A stretch of 64,000 bases of DNA, taken from NCBI RefSeq assembly GCF_028583425.1, contig NC_072794.1, positions 30,315,232-30,379,231 of the forward strand, in the 5' to 3' direction. A model generated the notes under the pieces. That model was not told the DNA's origin and ran no database searches. It was given only the letters and a program-made list of their open reading frames with translations. The stretch is from Eublepharis macularius (Eukaryota > Chordata > Lepidosauria > Squamata > Eublepharidae). Positions within the stretch are counted from its first letter, which is position 1. Each line of letters starts with the position of its first letter. Below are positions 11,901-23,695 of the stretch, one piece after another. A program made the translations under genes and the position numbers.

Positions 11901-14900
11901 CAGGCTTGCTTGTCCTCTGGTCAGCTCTACACTGTGAGCTAGGATAGTCAAAAAACGAGCTTGGGTCAATATCACTCAAAATTTCTACCAACAGGTCACA
12001 GTCACTTTGAGGGTGTGTTGTCAAGCTGGACACTACACAGAACAAAAGGGGCTAAGGAGGGGATTACAGGTATCCCCTAAGGAGCCACACTCTTCCTTAA
12101 TGAATAAGCAGAACTTTATGCTAGCTTCCGGGAAGGCTGGTTCCACATCAGTGAAAATACATTCGAAGATGTACTAGGTTGGATCCTGTGAATCTGTTCT
12201 GGTAGCAGTGACATTCTCCTCTCAGTGCAAGGAGCCTTCTCCTGACGCAAGAGCCAGCAGAATGGATCCATGGGATTCAGCAAAGAATCCACACTTCACA
12301 GAAAGCTTCTCCGATCCCTTCTCTCAAATACTAATGCTCCATTTGGTGTATCCTCCCTTCTGAGGATTTTCAGTTAGCTTTAAATTAGCCTGTAGCCTAC
12401 AATTTGTAACTAGGTGCTTTGTGAATGCAAGTTTCCCACGAGAATGCTGAGCCTGCCACAAACAGCGATGGGCATGAAATAACTTCCTGGCGGGAAGGAG
12501 TGAGGGCCTGCCAACAAACAGCCCTAAAATCTTCTGTGCATCCCATGATCACCCTTGCAGTAAGAGCTCCAAATTACAAACAGTACTCAAACCAGATTAC
12601 CCTCTACTTTGGCATTCACATTTAAAGGTCCTGAACTGCTGATTCACATTTTGTCTTCCTTGTTAAATTCAGCCGTCTGGAATATATGCTGCAGATTTCT
12701 CTCAACTCTCAGGGTAGGAGAGACATACGATTCAGAGAACCTGCACTGCATGGGTGAAGGCCAACAACTCAATAATGAGGATTATAATAGCAATATTATT
12801 ATAGCATCAGAGAGGCACAGACCCCTCTGCTGAAGTTTTTAAAGTCCTGCTGCTGAGCAGACCTGCAGTTGAAAAATTCTGCATTTGCTACATAAATAAC
12901 TCTACGTCCAAAACATTCTAAAGGTACATCTTTTAAGGACATAATGAAACATTATTCAAAGACACAAGGCTATCGCCAAAACCAGAATTCCTCTTTCTAG
13001 TTCCCCCTCTGTTCTTCTGTAATGTTTAGTAATGAAGCAGTCTTTTACTTCATATAGTATGTTTCCCTGTTCTTGTACCACATCACTCCTGTTGACGGGC
13101 AGAGACAGAAAGAAAACAAGTCCTATGTTTCCCTACTACACATGGTAAAGAGGTGCAGCAGTTAATACTCAGAGATACTGGTTTTGGTGGCAGAACTGTG
13201 TTTTGGTTAAGTTCTGCCCTCCAACTTAATTGTTTTATTAACTCAGAAAGCACAAAGTTCAACCAGAGGAAGCAAGGGATACATATTCTGGTCCCTGATA
13301 AAAACTTATCTGAGATATTTTTAAAGAGATTTTTTTTTAAATACCTGTGCTGAAATCCTAGGGAACAATCCACTGAAAAGGATTCCTGCCCTTGCCCCAA
13401 AGCTGTGCTCTTGCACAGCTCCAATTCATACTGGGGCCAGTGACTCAATGAATTGTACCCACGCTCAACTACACCTTGTAAGGAGATCTTACATAATTAA
13501 GCTTTGATTGTCAGTTTTGTTTATTAACAGCAAACAACAAGACAAAGTCACTTTGATTTTTAAATTTGCTATGTTAATCTACTTTATTCCTGCAGCCCCC
13601 AACGTTTCTATTAATGGTTGGTGGTTCTAGTCTAGTCTTAAGTGGTTCCTAATTCTCAGTCAAAAAGATTCAGTTAATTTTCTTGGGTGCAACTATCAAG
13701 GGATCAGAAGTGGATCGGGATGCCTTGCAATGCATCAGGAAAGGAACAGTGTTTTAAAATGCAATCCTAGCTTGTTCCACTAAGTCTGGCAAAATCAATG
13801 GCTTTTGAAGGTTATAACTCTGCTTAGGATAGCACTGCTCGACAACCATTCCACTCACAAGTCCTATTCAGAAAAAAAATCAAACTCGACATTGGAAAAC
13901 CTAGACTTGCTCAAGGAGGTAGGGAAAGTTTAGCTATAGCCACCTTTCGTTCGTACTATTTTCTAGGCTGCACGTGTCACATTTAGTTGCACTTCCAAGT
14001 TGATGTTCTTCTACATTATTTTCCTCCATTCTAAAAAGGACACCCGTCTTCTGGCAAAAGCTGAGCACAGGGAACCCTTAGAGCTGGTTCAGTGCATCAC
14101 TTTTCTAGCCTCTCACACACTCAACTAGCACAACACTAATTTTGGCTTCCTAAATTGTCACTTAACATTAATGCAGTGCAATGTAGAAAAGACAGGAAAG
14201 CCATTTTCCACTGTGGTCACTGAGGCTCTTTCATATGATTTACAGGCACATTAAGTTCAAATATCTACTAATGACTACGGCATTCAGTCTTTCTGCCTCT
14301 AGGGAATACTTTCTTTGTTGACTTGTCTGCCACAGAACCCTGTGTGTTGCAGAAAATCCTGGGGCTTTTTTCTGGGGTACACAACTCAACAAGGAGCAGA
14401 TGTCATGCTTACCACCATTCCATATTTAACAATGTGTACAACCAAAGACATTCCAACAGGCGCTTGTGGCTTGCACATTGCAAGAGAAGACTGAAAGGGA
14501 AATAGCAATGGACAAGCTATCTTCGTGTTGAAGAATCCTAGCACTGTCTGGAAAACAATGTGAAAACCATTGATGAATGAAAACTCCAGGGTTACAGTCA
14601 CAGTTGTGTGCAGCAATGCTAAGGGCAACTTGAAACAATGGGCAGTAACCTACCTAAGGCTGGAGGAACTTCCTCTAGCCTGAGGTTGTCATCCAACTTA
14701 AGCTGAAGGAACACTCCTTAGGCTAGAAGAAGTTCTCAAACTTTGTTCAGTGGAGAGGTAGGGTACAGGTCAATGAGAATGAATGCCCTATGTCACCCTG
14801 GAATGCAGAAAGGCCACGAGTCCTACCATTCCATTCAGAAAAGTCTGAAGCCGCCTCCTGCTTAAGGAGTCTTCCTTCACCTTTAATAATTCTTCTGCTG

Positions 14901-16924
14901 AAGAAGAGCCACTTAAGTGACAGGAAGGCTCCCAAGCTGGAGGAAGCCTCCCAACTTTGCTGCTTGGAATGGTAGGACACAAGCCAGAATGGTGTCCTGG
15001 GCCACATTATGGGGCAGAATCTGCATATTGGCTCACATTGGAATGTACATCCACATGAGCGCGTGGTTACAAATCCAAGAATACAATCCATGCGTGGAAG
15101 TTCTTGATATACAAAAAAGTACAGTGCCCAGATTCAGCTTGGATGCATGCAGAATACTGAAGACCAATTTGATATACTCTGTGGTCTGATATAGCCCTTT
15201 GAACATGCAAAGCTGCTTTTATGTTGAGGCAGATCACATTTTCATTGTTCCCAGTACCGTCTACTCTGACTGGCTCGCTGAGCGAAAAGGATCTCAGGCA
15301 GGATCAGAACCCCGAGATCCTTTTATCTTCTGGAGATGCCTAGGAATTTTCTGCATACAAATCTGGTTTTCTGCTATTGAGCAATAGCTATTCATATAGC
15401 CTATAATAGCTCAATACACAATGTAGAACCATCCTTGCAAGAATGTTAAGCATCACTATGCTGCAGTCTGTCAGCCAGCCATTTTATATGCAGCTGCATT
15501 TTTTCTGGTATTAGAAGGAAGAACATTTATGATGCAGCCGCCTTCAGTCATGTTTTTATCTCAATCATCTTTAGGATTACTGCCTTTCAGTTCACAGTAT
15601 TTCTTGGCTCACACAGCTTTTGAGAGCAATTGTTATCTGCAGAGAGTAAAGAACCATTATTTTAATTCTAAATGGACATTTTCTTGACTAAGTGAGGTCT
15701 GTAATTTTACCACGGCTCTATGTAGCTAAATGATGGCTCATTTAGCATTATGCTTAATGCTTAAATAATAAAACCATGATTTTTTAAAAACTTGGGAGTC
15801 TAAGAACTTTTGAGCACAGAAGAATAATTTTGCAAAATTATACAGTATTAAAATATTCACTGAAATGGGTCTAGGACCAACTGGGCAAAAACACGCATAT
15901 TTGGCAAAAGAATGTTTCAAATGTTTTACCAAAAACAGAAGTCCAGTGGCACATTAAAGTGCCAAGAATAAGTTCTGTTTTATTTTGCTACAACAGACTG
16001 AAATTATACAGAAAAACAAAAACATAAAAAGCAGACTGCACGTTTGTACGCTCTGCATAAATGGAGGGCCCCCTTCTTCTATCACCATATACAAAATGGG
16101 AAGTTTCTATCCTACCAACTATCAAATAGGAAGTGGCGAGGCCAACCTGGCCAGAGGCTGCATGCAAACCACAGCACTGTTCATACTTGGACGTCACATC
16201 AATAAAAACGGAAAATAAGGAATTCTGCCAGTCAATTACTAAATAAAAGCTCAAACAGCATTTCTTGAGTGCTCTCTTACACATGGAATCTCAGTATGTT
16301 TACAGCATCACGGGAGTTCTAATTTGTACAAAAACGTTACCGTTATCTGTAAGCCGCAAATGTACAACTGAAAGGGTTCTCTGTGCTGTGTTCAGACCTT
16401 CCAATGTAGGAGCAGGGTGGTGGGTGGGTTATACTTTCTTGCTCTCCTCTTGGAAAGCAAACACCACTCCATTATCACAAGGTGTGTGGCACCAAGGGAC
16501 CACTGCTGATGTCTGTACAAAATGGACTGAGATTGAAAGACATCTAATGCAACACTGGTGCAGAGAATTTTGTTATAGTCATTAAGGTGCCACCGAACTC
16601 TTGTTTTATCTTCCTACAACAGTTTAACACAGCTTCCCTTTTGCAAAGACTCCTGCTGCATTTTGCAATCAAGTGAGGATACACTGCGGCCCTTGGGTCG
16701 AGGAGGTGGTGGGTGGAGCCAGTTGCAATGCGGCACCTCCCTTGAGCTGAATATTTTGATAGGATTCTGAACTAAATGAGGAAACTACAGTTTAAAAATG
16801 TGTTAAGATCAGATAGGCTGGATCCAATCAGCCTTCCTGATGGTGAAAAAGGTTTAACTATCAGGAAGGTTATGCTGGGAATAAGACCTGTGTAGGAAAA
16901 AAAAAGACACGAGAAATGAACACT
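8976..16924. other. Convergent interval, no gene recognised
   Basis: About 8 kb of A/T-rich sequence lie between the SERPINC1 3' end and the first clear repeats. Open frames are short and lack coding character. Some short repeat-like pieces occur: a GGATCC-containing piece at 12175-12290, copies of a 'agtggcac(c/a)ttaaag' repeat at 15930-16010 and on the minus strand at 16568-16625, and a loose inverted repeat at 14820-14978. It could be intergenic or the distal part of a very long ZBTB37 3' UTR (minus strand). Confidence 0.5.
14820..14978. repeat. Inverted repeat, 14-bp arms
   Basis: The arm GTCCTACCATTCCA at 14820-14833 has its exact reverse complement at 14965-14978. The 131-bp interior is not self-complementary. 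It may be the ends of a small non-autonomous DNA element. No target duplication was recognised. Confidence 0.35.
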
Positions 16925-17145
16925 CTAATCTATTTATTTGCTTGATTTGTACTTTGCTTTTCTCTTCAGAGGGGACCCACTTCGCTTTGCCCTCATAACA
17001 ACCCTCTGAAGTAGGTGAGGCTGAGAGCATATGACTGGCCCAAGGTCATCCAGCAAGCCTCTGTGATAGAGCGGGCATTCGAACCCAAGCTTCCCAGGTT
17101 CTAGTCCAGTGCTCTAACCACGACACGACACTGGCTCTGTCATAA
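16925..17145 (-). mobile_element. tRNA-derived SINE (minus strand)
   Basis: It belongs to the same family as 5385-5635. On the minus strand there is a tRNA-like head (cagagccagtgtcg...ggttagagcactgg), a B box (gggttcgaatgcc), the word 'gatgaccttgggccag', and an A/T tail with 'aaataaatag' at the low-coordinate end. Divergence looks moderate. Confidence 0.7.
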
Positions 17146-17217
17146 AGAGGATTGAGATTTAATGAAAAAGCTGGCTGAATCTAACCTATGCTATCCATGC
17201 TAAAAGTTTTAATAAGG

Positions 17218-17350
17218 TCAGTGTGTATCATTGTGGATTTTCTGGGCTGTATCACCATGGTCTTGTACCATGGTGATACAGCCCGGAAAATCCACAACAG
17301 CCATCGTTCTCCAGCTGTGAAAGCCTTCGACAATATATCAGTGTGTATCA
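17218..17350 (+). mobile_element. Penelope-like foldback element (short copy) with 13-bp TSD
   Basis: The element at 17231-17337 lies between perfect 13-bp direct repeats TCAGTGTGTATCA (17218-17230 and 17338-17350), read as a target-site duplication. The left arm 17231-17261 and right arm 17267-17297 are reverse complements with one mismatch in 31, around a 5-nt loop. A one-sided tail follows (17298-17337, containing GTGAAAGCCTTCGACAATA). The outer arm sequence and tail are shared with the larger copy at 59888-60187. No protein is encoded. A Penelope-like origin is inferred from the larger copy's hammerhead-like core. Confidence 0.75.
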
Positions 17351-20300
17351 CTTCCCATGATATTTCTCTAAGCTCTGTAATGAAACAGCCTGTTGCATGG
17401 TTTATACACCTATACCAACTCTTTAAGGTAAAAAGAAAGGCTTACGTTTTGACTGAAATATATAGACAAATAAGGCTTTTACACTGCTAAGAGAAGAATA
17501 ATTGCCATTTAATGGGATAGGCATAGAACTACAAAAAGATCAAACAGGCTCCCACATTTTGGACGAATGTATCACATCACACTGCTGTAACAGCCAGTGA
17601 TGGCTATGACAAATGGGCAGGCCACAGCCAGACATGAGCTTCGATCCCATAGACCCATTCTGCTAGCAGCAGCATCCTTCCCTCCAGCACAGGGAGCCTT
17701 CCCATTATACAACAGCCCTTGCATCAGGAGGCAGCTCCTTGTGTTGGAGGGAAAAGCTGTCATTATCAGAATGGATTTGTGGGATCCAATCCATGATAAA
17801 CGGAAAGGGAATTTAAAATAGTAATAAATACATAAATAAAAAATAAATAAAGGACAGAATCACCTGCCAAAAGGAATCCCAGGTATGCCCAGTTTGCACA
17901 ATGCAAGAAAAGTTGCACACCTGGGATGGGACTCAAGGAAAAGTACTGGCTATTGTGCAATATGCTGCAGAGCACCTCTTCTTGGACTGTCAGTGGCTCA
18001 AGCGGGCCCAGGAAGAGCAGGAAGACTTGACACATTTGTCTGATAAATCACAGGTTCTTTATCTGTGCTTAAACTAGAGGGGGCACATCAGGTTCAACTA
18101 TATTTTCACAATTATGGCAGCATTTTTGGGGAAAGACTGTTGAGTAACCTACAGCTAAAAATTAAATTTAAACATGAACACAATCACCTTTTTAAGGACA
18201 TCACACAGCAGTCTTTTAAAAAATCCTGAAAATGTTTTCAGCAGTACTACTTATATGAGCTGAGGAGCCCTGGAGACCTCACCAGTAGAAAAGCTGCATG
18301 GCTAGCCTGGCAGAAGGCAGCAGAACAACCTGGCAATAGCAGAACATTTCTTGGCACTTGATGGCTCAAAGTAACTGTTGGACAAACTTCTCAAAACACC
18401 AACCAGTCTGCAAGACCCTCAAGATGAGAACACGAGAACCAGGACGTGATCCATAATGCCTCCAGTGTACGTGGGGCTCACTGCCAGCTGGAATCCAAGT
18501 GTTCTTTTGCCCCTGTGCAAACCAAAAATAGTTCTCCCTCGTACTCAAGTTACTGCTCGTGTGTCAAAAATGTAAGACAAAGGTCATTTCATACCTTATC
18601 AGTGGTTTGCACAGGCAGTTCTCAAACCATAAACTCAACTCTGCATTAAAGCATGGATTGGATCCTCTGGAAAATCTCTGCTGACAGCTGGGATTTCTGC
18701 CAATGGAACAGGGCTTCTTCACCTTGCCTGCCTTGTTGAAGCCCAAAAATGCCTCCCAAATGCTGTTTTGGGGGAACAGTAGACCCCCAGAAATAGCATG
18801 GAGAACCAGCTGTCTGCAATAGAAAAGAGGAATTGGTGATAGCTACACCTCCTTTTACTCATGGATTTTTTCCTCTAAAAGGCAGAGAAAAAACTATGAT
18901 GAGGACTTCACTGGTAACTCTCTCTCTAGCCTCAACACAGGCCACTAAAGCAATTCAAAATAAACCTGAAGAATGACAGCACAGCAGGCTTTGCAGAATT
19001 ATGGAAGGTAGACAATAATAAAGATGGATGCAAATCAACTCAAATCACATGGTCCTGGATCCAAAAGTTTTCTTCTGTTGATGGAAGGCACGTCAGCAAA
19101 TATAACTTTCCTGTCTCCCCCTTCCTACTGCAGCTCACTGAACCACCCCAAATGCTGCTCCTTGGAAACAGGGAACCCTTAAGAACAGTGTGGGAGGCAA
19201 ACAGGGATATGCAGTGGGAGAGGAAATCCAGCAAAAATCACCACAACCCTTTTTGCTGGCAGAAAACAACCTTTGTATTGATCTTGCCAAGTGGCCTGGA
19301 AGGGAATGTGCCCAATTATATGCTATTCAAAAGCTAGCTGAGCCAAGAAGTCATTTGTGTCACATTGTGTTAAAGCCACCACCACCACCACCACCACCAC
19401 CACAGGTTGGCCTACCCTAAGCCCAGACATCTTAAAACACCTCTTAGACAAGGTACAAAATCTATGGATTTTCCCTTCTTCCTCATTGTACGTGTCATCC
19501 ATATGGCAAAGGGTCCACCAAAAACATTGAACATTGGGAAGAAGCAGGTAAGTTGTATAGTGGACCCATACAGAACCTACAAATGAGGTACACTTGCAGA
19601 AAAAGCTGCCCCCCTGCAGAAGGAATGGCTGGGTAGGAAAAGAGGTAGCATGTTTTAAGAGGAAGTCTGTAACATACAGAAGTGGAACCGTCACAGAATT
19701 ATCTTGAAAAGGAATTGGAAAGAAAGCAAGGGAGCACTTGGGGGGCATGGAACTCCTAGAAGATGGTATACTGTGGGTGCTAAGGCACTTAAGAGGAGGG
19801 TAGTTGTAAGGTACTGTTCAGGAAAAAGGGCGTCTCCTAAATGCCAGTCCTTGGCATAGTCCACTATGGAAAATCTTCAACGAACCAACACAAACCCACC
19901 ACCTGTATTTTCTTCCTTCTGCACCATGGACCTATCAGCCCCCCATGTTATTGCAATTATTGTGAACCAAATTATGGCTCTGAACTGATCACAGCAATTA
20001 AGTACACAACTGAGTGGATAATGAGTCTATTGCTATGGTGGGTGAAGCATGCTGGAAAACCTACACTGACTTGAGGAATTATATTGAAGGTTTGGCCTTC
20101 AATATGGATAGGTTGTCCTAAGGTACACGTGTACAAAAACCTGCTCATCCAAACTCTAGAATTCTGGACTATTCCTTGTGTTCACTTGGGAAATTTTCTA
20201 GGAACCAGTGCATCAACACAGAAAGAATATCTCACATGAATGATAAATACAGGCACTTCAAGGAGTCTTCCACAAGCCCATTCTTTTGAAATTCTATGTG

Positions 20301-21480
20301 GAATGTTATATAAAATCTGGCAGCTTATAATGTATTGTTAGCACCTCAGCTTTTTTTTACTTCTATGATTGCTACATACTAAATGGAATTTTGTCTGATC
20401 CATGAGCGTTTCACATGTGGATTCCCTGGCACGTGCCACAGTGATATATGTCTGTTAGATTGGTTTAAAAAATGGTGGACAAATTCACTGGAGGAGGATG
20501 TGAGCATCAATGGCTTTTAGCCACGATTCCTAAATGTCTTCTGCCTGTTATCCATGCACTTGGATGGCTCTGGCTGGAAACAAAATGCTGAACTAGACAA
20601 AAGCTTGTAAATATTCAGACAGAGCATCCAGAAGTACAAAGAATGGGCTTTCTGTGCACTCCAGCTGCCTGCTTTCCCCTCCTCCACGGCCCCTTACATA
20701 TCAGCCTCTAACCATTCCTCTCTTACCTTGCCAACTTGCTTCTTTCCCAAAATAACATCTCTCAGAAAAACAACAATCACCACCCAAATACCAAGCTGGG
20801 AACAAACAATGTTTATGTAAAAGAAAATTAACATATGTATTAAATGTTTTATTCTGATGGCAGAAGTTACATTCTTATGTTACATTTTTTCCTGCTTCAG
20901 CGCAAAAACGCTGTATAGTGACATATAATTTTTACTGGTCTTCCTACCCAAGACGAATGTTTTAGTTCTCTACCAATAAAACATACTTCACATTTTCTGA
21001 ACTTTCTTTTTTCCCCTAACGAATCACATTCAAAATTTGAGCAATTCACTTATGTATATTTTTAAATCTAACGTAAATAAATTTTGTGGGTGCAAGAATT
21101 TTGTTCTCGCAAACAAACACAACAACCGATGACTATCTGGAAAACATTAATACATATATGTTGATATGGGAGAAACCAACTGAAAGCCATACCGTGCTTG
21201 CAAACTATGTGAGAAAACAGATCTGGAAGTTAATTAAGTGGCACTAAAACCAACCATGCCAGTTATTTTAGGTAACAGAAGTGTTTTACACTCACCAGGT
21301 CATTTACTCATGGTTCCTTTTCAAGCTAAGCAAATTGGGATGCTTGGAGGTTCTCTGCCCATCCAAGCTATCATCCAAAAGTATTTGAATTTCACTTTAT
21401 GAAGCAGAGTTGAGTATCTCCCGACTAGTTGACTGACAAGCAAAGTTCTGAGCTGATCCCAGGCAAGTGCATCATAGCCA
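17351..21480. other. Convergent interval, no gene recognised
   Basis: This stretch is A/T-rich and non-coding. It contains a (CAC)n microsatellite (19376-19403) and a repeat-like piece near 17640-17790 with GGATCCAATCCAT. The part at 20860-21120, with many T-runs and A-runs, looks like untranslated sequence on one strand or the other. No splice-linked exons or RNA genes were recognised. Confidence 0.5.
19376..19403. repeat. (CAC)n microsatellite
   Basis: There are nine perfect trinucleotide units. A valine run seen in one minus-strand frame here comes from this repeat. Confidence 0.95.
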
Positions 21481-21898
21481 TTAGGGTTGCTAAGTCCCCT
21501 TACCCTCCTAGCAGAAGGGGGGGGGCTGGCACTTACCTTCTGCCTTCCATGTGTCTCTCTTCCTGCGTGCACTCCCAGTATTTGCATGATGATGTCACTT
21601 CCTGAAGTGACATCATCATGCCAGACATGGGTGTGCTCCCACGCTTTGCCTGGGGTTAATTCTGGCCTGTTTGGTGAAGCGCGGGAACACGCCTGCAGCC
21701 GGCATGATGACATCACTTCAGAAAGTAATGTCATTGTGCCCCCAGGAGCACATGTGCTACGTATATTCCTAGGGCGCCTGCTGGTGATAGACAACCACTG
21801 GGGGGCTTGCACCTCCTGTCAATCACTGGTGGATCGGTGGACAAAGGGGCAAACCCCCAGCAATCTGCCTGCCACTGGTGGGCACCTGGGAACCCCAA
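21481..21898. mobile_element. Non-autonomous DNA transposon (hAT-like) with internal palindromes
   Basis: The GC-rich 418-bp block starts TTAGGGTTGCT and ends near GGGAACCCCAA, which are roughly inverted ends. It resembles an abundant squamate non-autonomous element. Inside is a perfect palindrome with 16-bp arms (CATGATGATGTCACTT at 21585-21600 against 21605-21620). A second, imperfect palindrome lies at 21703-21732. Open frames across it on both strands follow from its base composition and palindromes. Confidence 0.55.
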
Positions 21899-23524
21899 CA
21901 ACCACGCACCTTTGGCTTGACTGCAGACACAGGCTCTCATATCATGACAATCCCTCCCTGAGACCATACAAGGAACAAACATTCCCATTTGTTTGGAAAT
22001 GGAAACCAAACAGCATCTAACCTTCAAAGCAATGAGCCTATCCTACCGCCCATGGCAGCCATTGGCGATGCACCCATTACCTTCTCTCAAAGGCTCAAAA
22101 AGATTGGGAATCACAAACCTATGGCTAACTCTAAGCTGAATGGCAGACAGAGAACCACATGCTTGGTTGACAGATCAGTTGTATTCTAGCTTCTGTATAG
22201 GCCTCATGTACACAGTGATGTACGGCTGTATTCAGCCCAGAAATACAACACGGATTTACAACAGCAACACAAACATCCAAGCAACATTGTGCTTTCTCCC
22301 AAGTTGAAAACTTCACTAAAGAACAGGTAAATTCCAACTGAAATAGCCAAGACAAACTCCTTCTGTAGCACAGCAGTGTGAACAAGTACCTCCATGAAGC
22401 AAATATTCTATTCATCTGCTCAGGAAAGGAACTGCTAGCTGCCACCGGTGAGTAAGCAAGCAAAGGGCAAACATGACACCACCCCTTCCCATCTTGTTGT
22501 GTCCCTTCCCCTCTTTAACCCCCCTCTTTCTTTTAACAGCACCTAAACAAGACTGATAAATTCTTCCTCACCTCGATGGGGAAGTCATTATATTATTATT
22601 ACTGTATCTCATAGTTAAAAAAGGTGGCTTATACCAACCACAAAAGCAGCAAAACCAGGATACCTATAGAATAGAAACGGGTTTTGACATTCCTGGGCCA
22701 CTCCTGAGGTATGCAGAAAAACGTCAGTAAAGAAAAAAAAGCCCCCAAATGGTCTGCTGAGGACTGAGCATGCTCCAGGATGAACAGAATGTTGAGAGAC
22801 AAAGGGGAATGAAGAAAAAAAGAGAGGGAGACAGGGGAAATGCTCAATGCCCCTGAGAGCTTACAGAAACCTGGACAGGGAGATTTGTGGGAAGAGGTGA
22901 GGAATTCAAGGCTATCATCAGTTTCTATGCAATTCCTCAGAGGCCTCCAGCTTACAATATTTTCATTCCACAGTAATAACTTTAAATGTCAAGGATTCAA
23001 CCCAGCATCAATATTCAGAGTAGCCATCTCAGACTGTACCTCCCATAGAGGGATATAACTGATCCCAATTAACTTTGTAACTGAGGAGTAACTTGGAATA
23101 TTTCTAAAATTCAGATTTAAGAAGGGAGTCATCGTCCTGTATTCACTCACTATTTTAAATTAGGGTGTGCAGAGAGGGAAGCATATTAATCTGAATTAAC
23201 TGCCGTTATCAAAGCAAATCTTCAAAATGCTTTCTCATAACAGAGAGAAAGCATAAATCCACCATTAACTTGCAGACAGAATACTGTAGAAATACTGTCC
23301 AGCCATTCGAACGTAGCAAAGGATGATTCAAAGGTGCAAGACAACGAAAACATATTTCTACTACAAGTACCTGAATGTCAGGTGTGCACACTGGGAAACT
23401 GCCAGTTACTTCAGTTTGTTTCACCTGATCAAAGCCTAACTTTCATTTTACTAATACTCGCAACTATACACGGCCATTTCTCAAAGCAGCAATGATATGG
23501 TTCAGAGCTACGTTCATTTCACTT

Positions 23525-23695
23525 GTACAGGGTTAGATCCAATCAGCTTTTCTTCTGGTGAAAAAGGAAGTAAAATGTTCCTATGGCTGCCAAACAGGCT
23601 ACAATGAGGATTATGGTACCTACTTGGAGCAGTAATAAGGAGGGGAATTGGGCAAGACTAAGCAAAAAAGCTGGCTGGATCCAGCCTACTGCTTT
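23525..23695. repeat. Dispersed repeat bounded by GGATCCA-type ends
   Basis: It begins 'agatccaatcagctttt...ggtgaaaaagg' and ends 'aaaaaagctggctggatccagcc', giving loosely inverted ends. Similar pieces lie at 16812-16870 and 52490-52665, which share 'ggtgaaaaagg' or 'gtgaaaaaggga' and 'aaaagctgg'. It is probably a non-autonomous DNA element. I cannot name the family. Confidence 0.45.

Noticed and set aside
21321-22020. Open frames of 163 and 177 codons on opposite strands
   Set aside because: They run through a GC-rich palindromic MITE, have no recognisable domain and lack a promoter or splice context.
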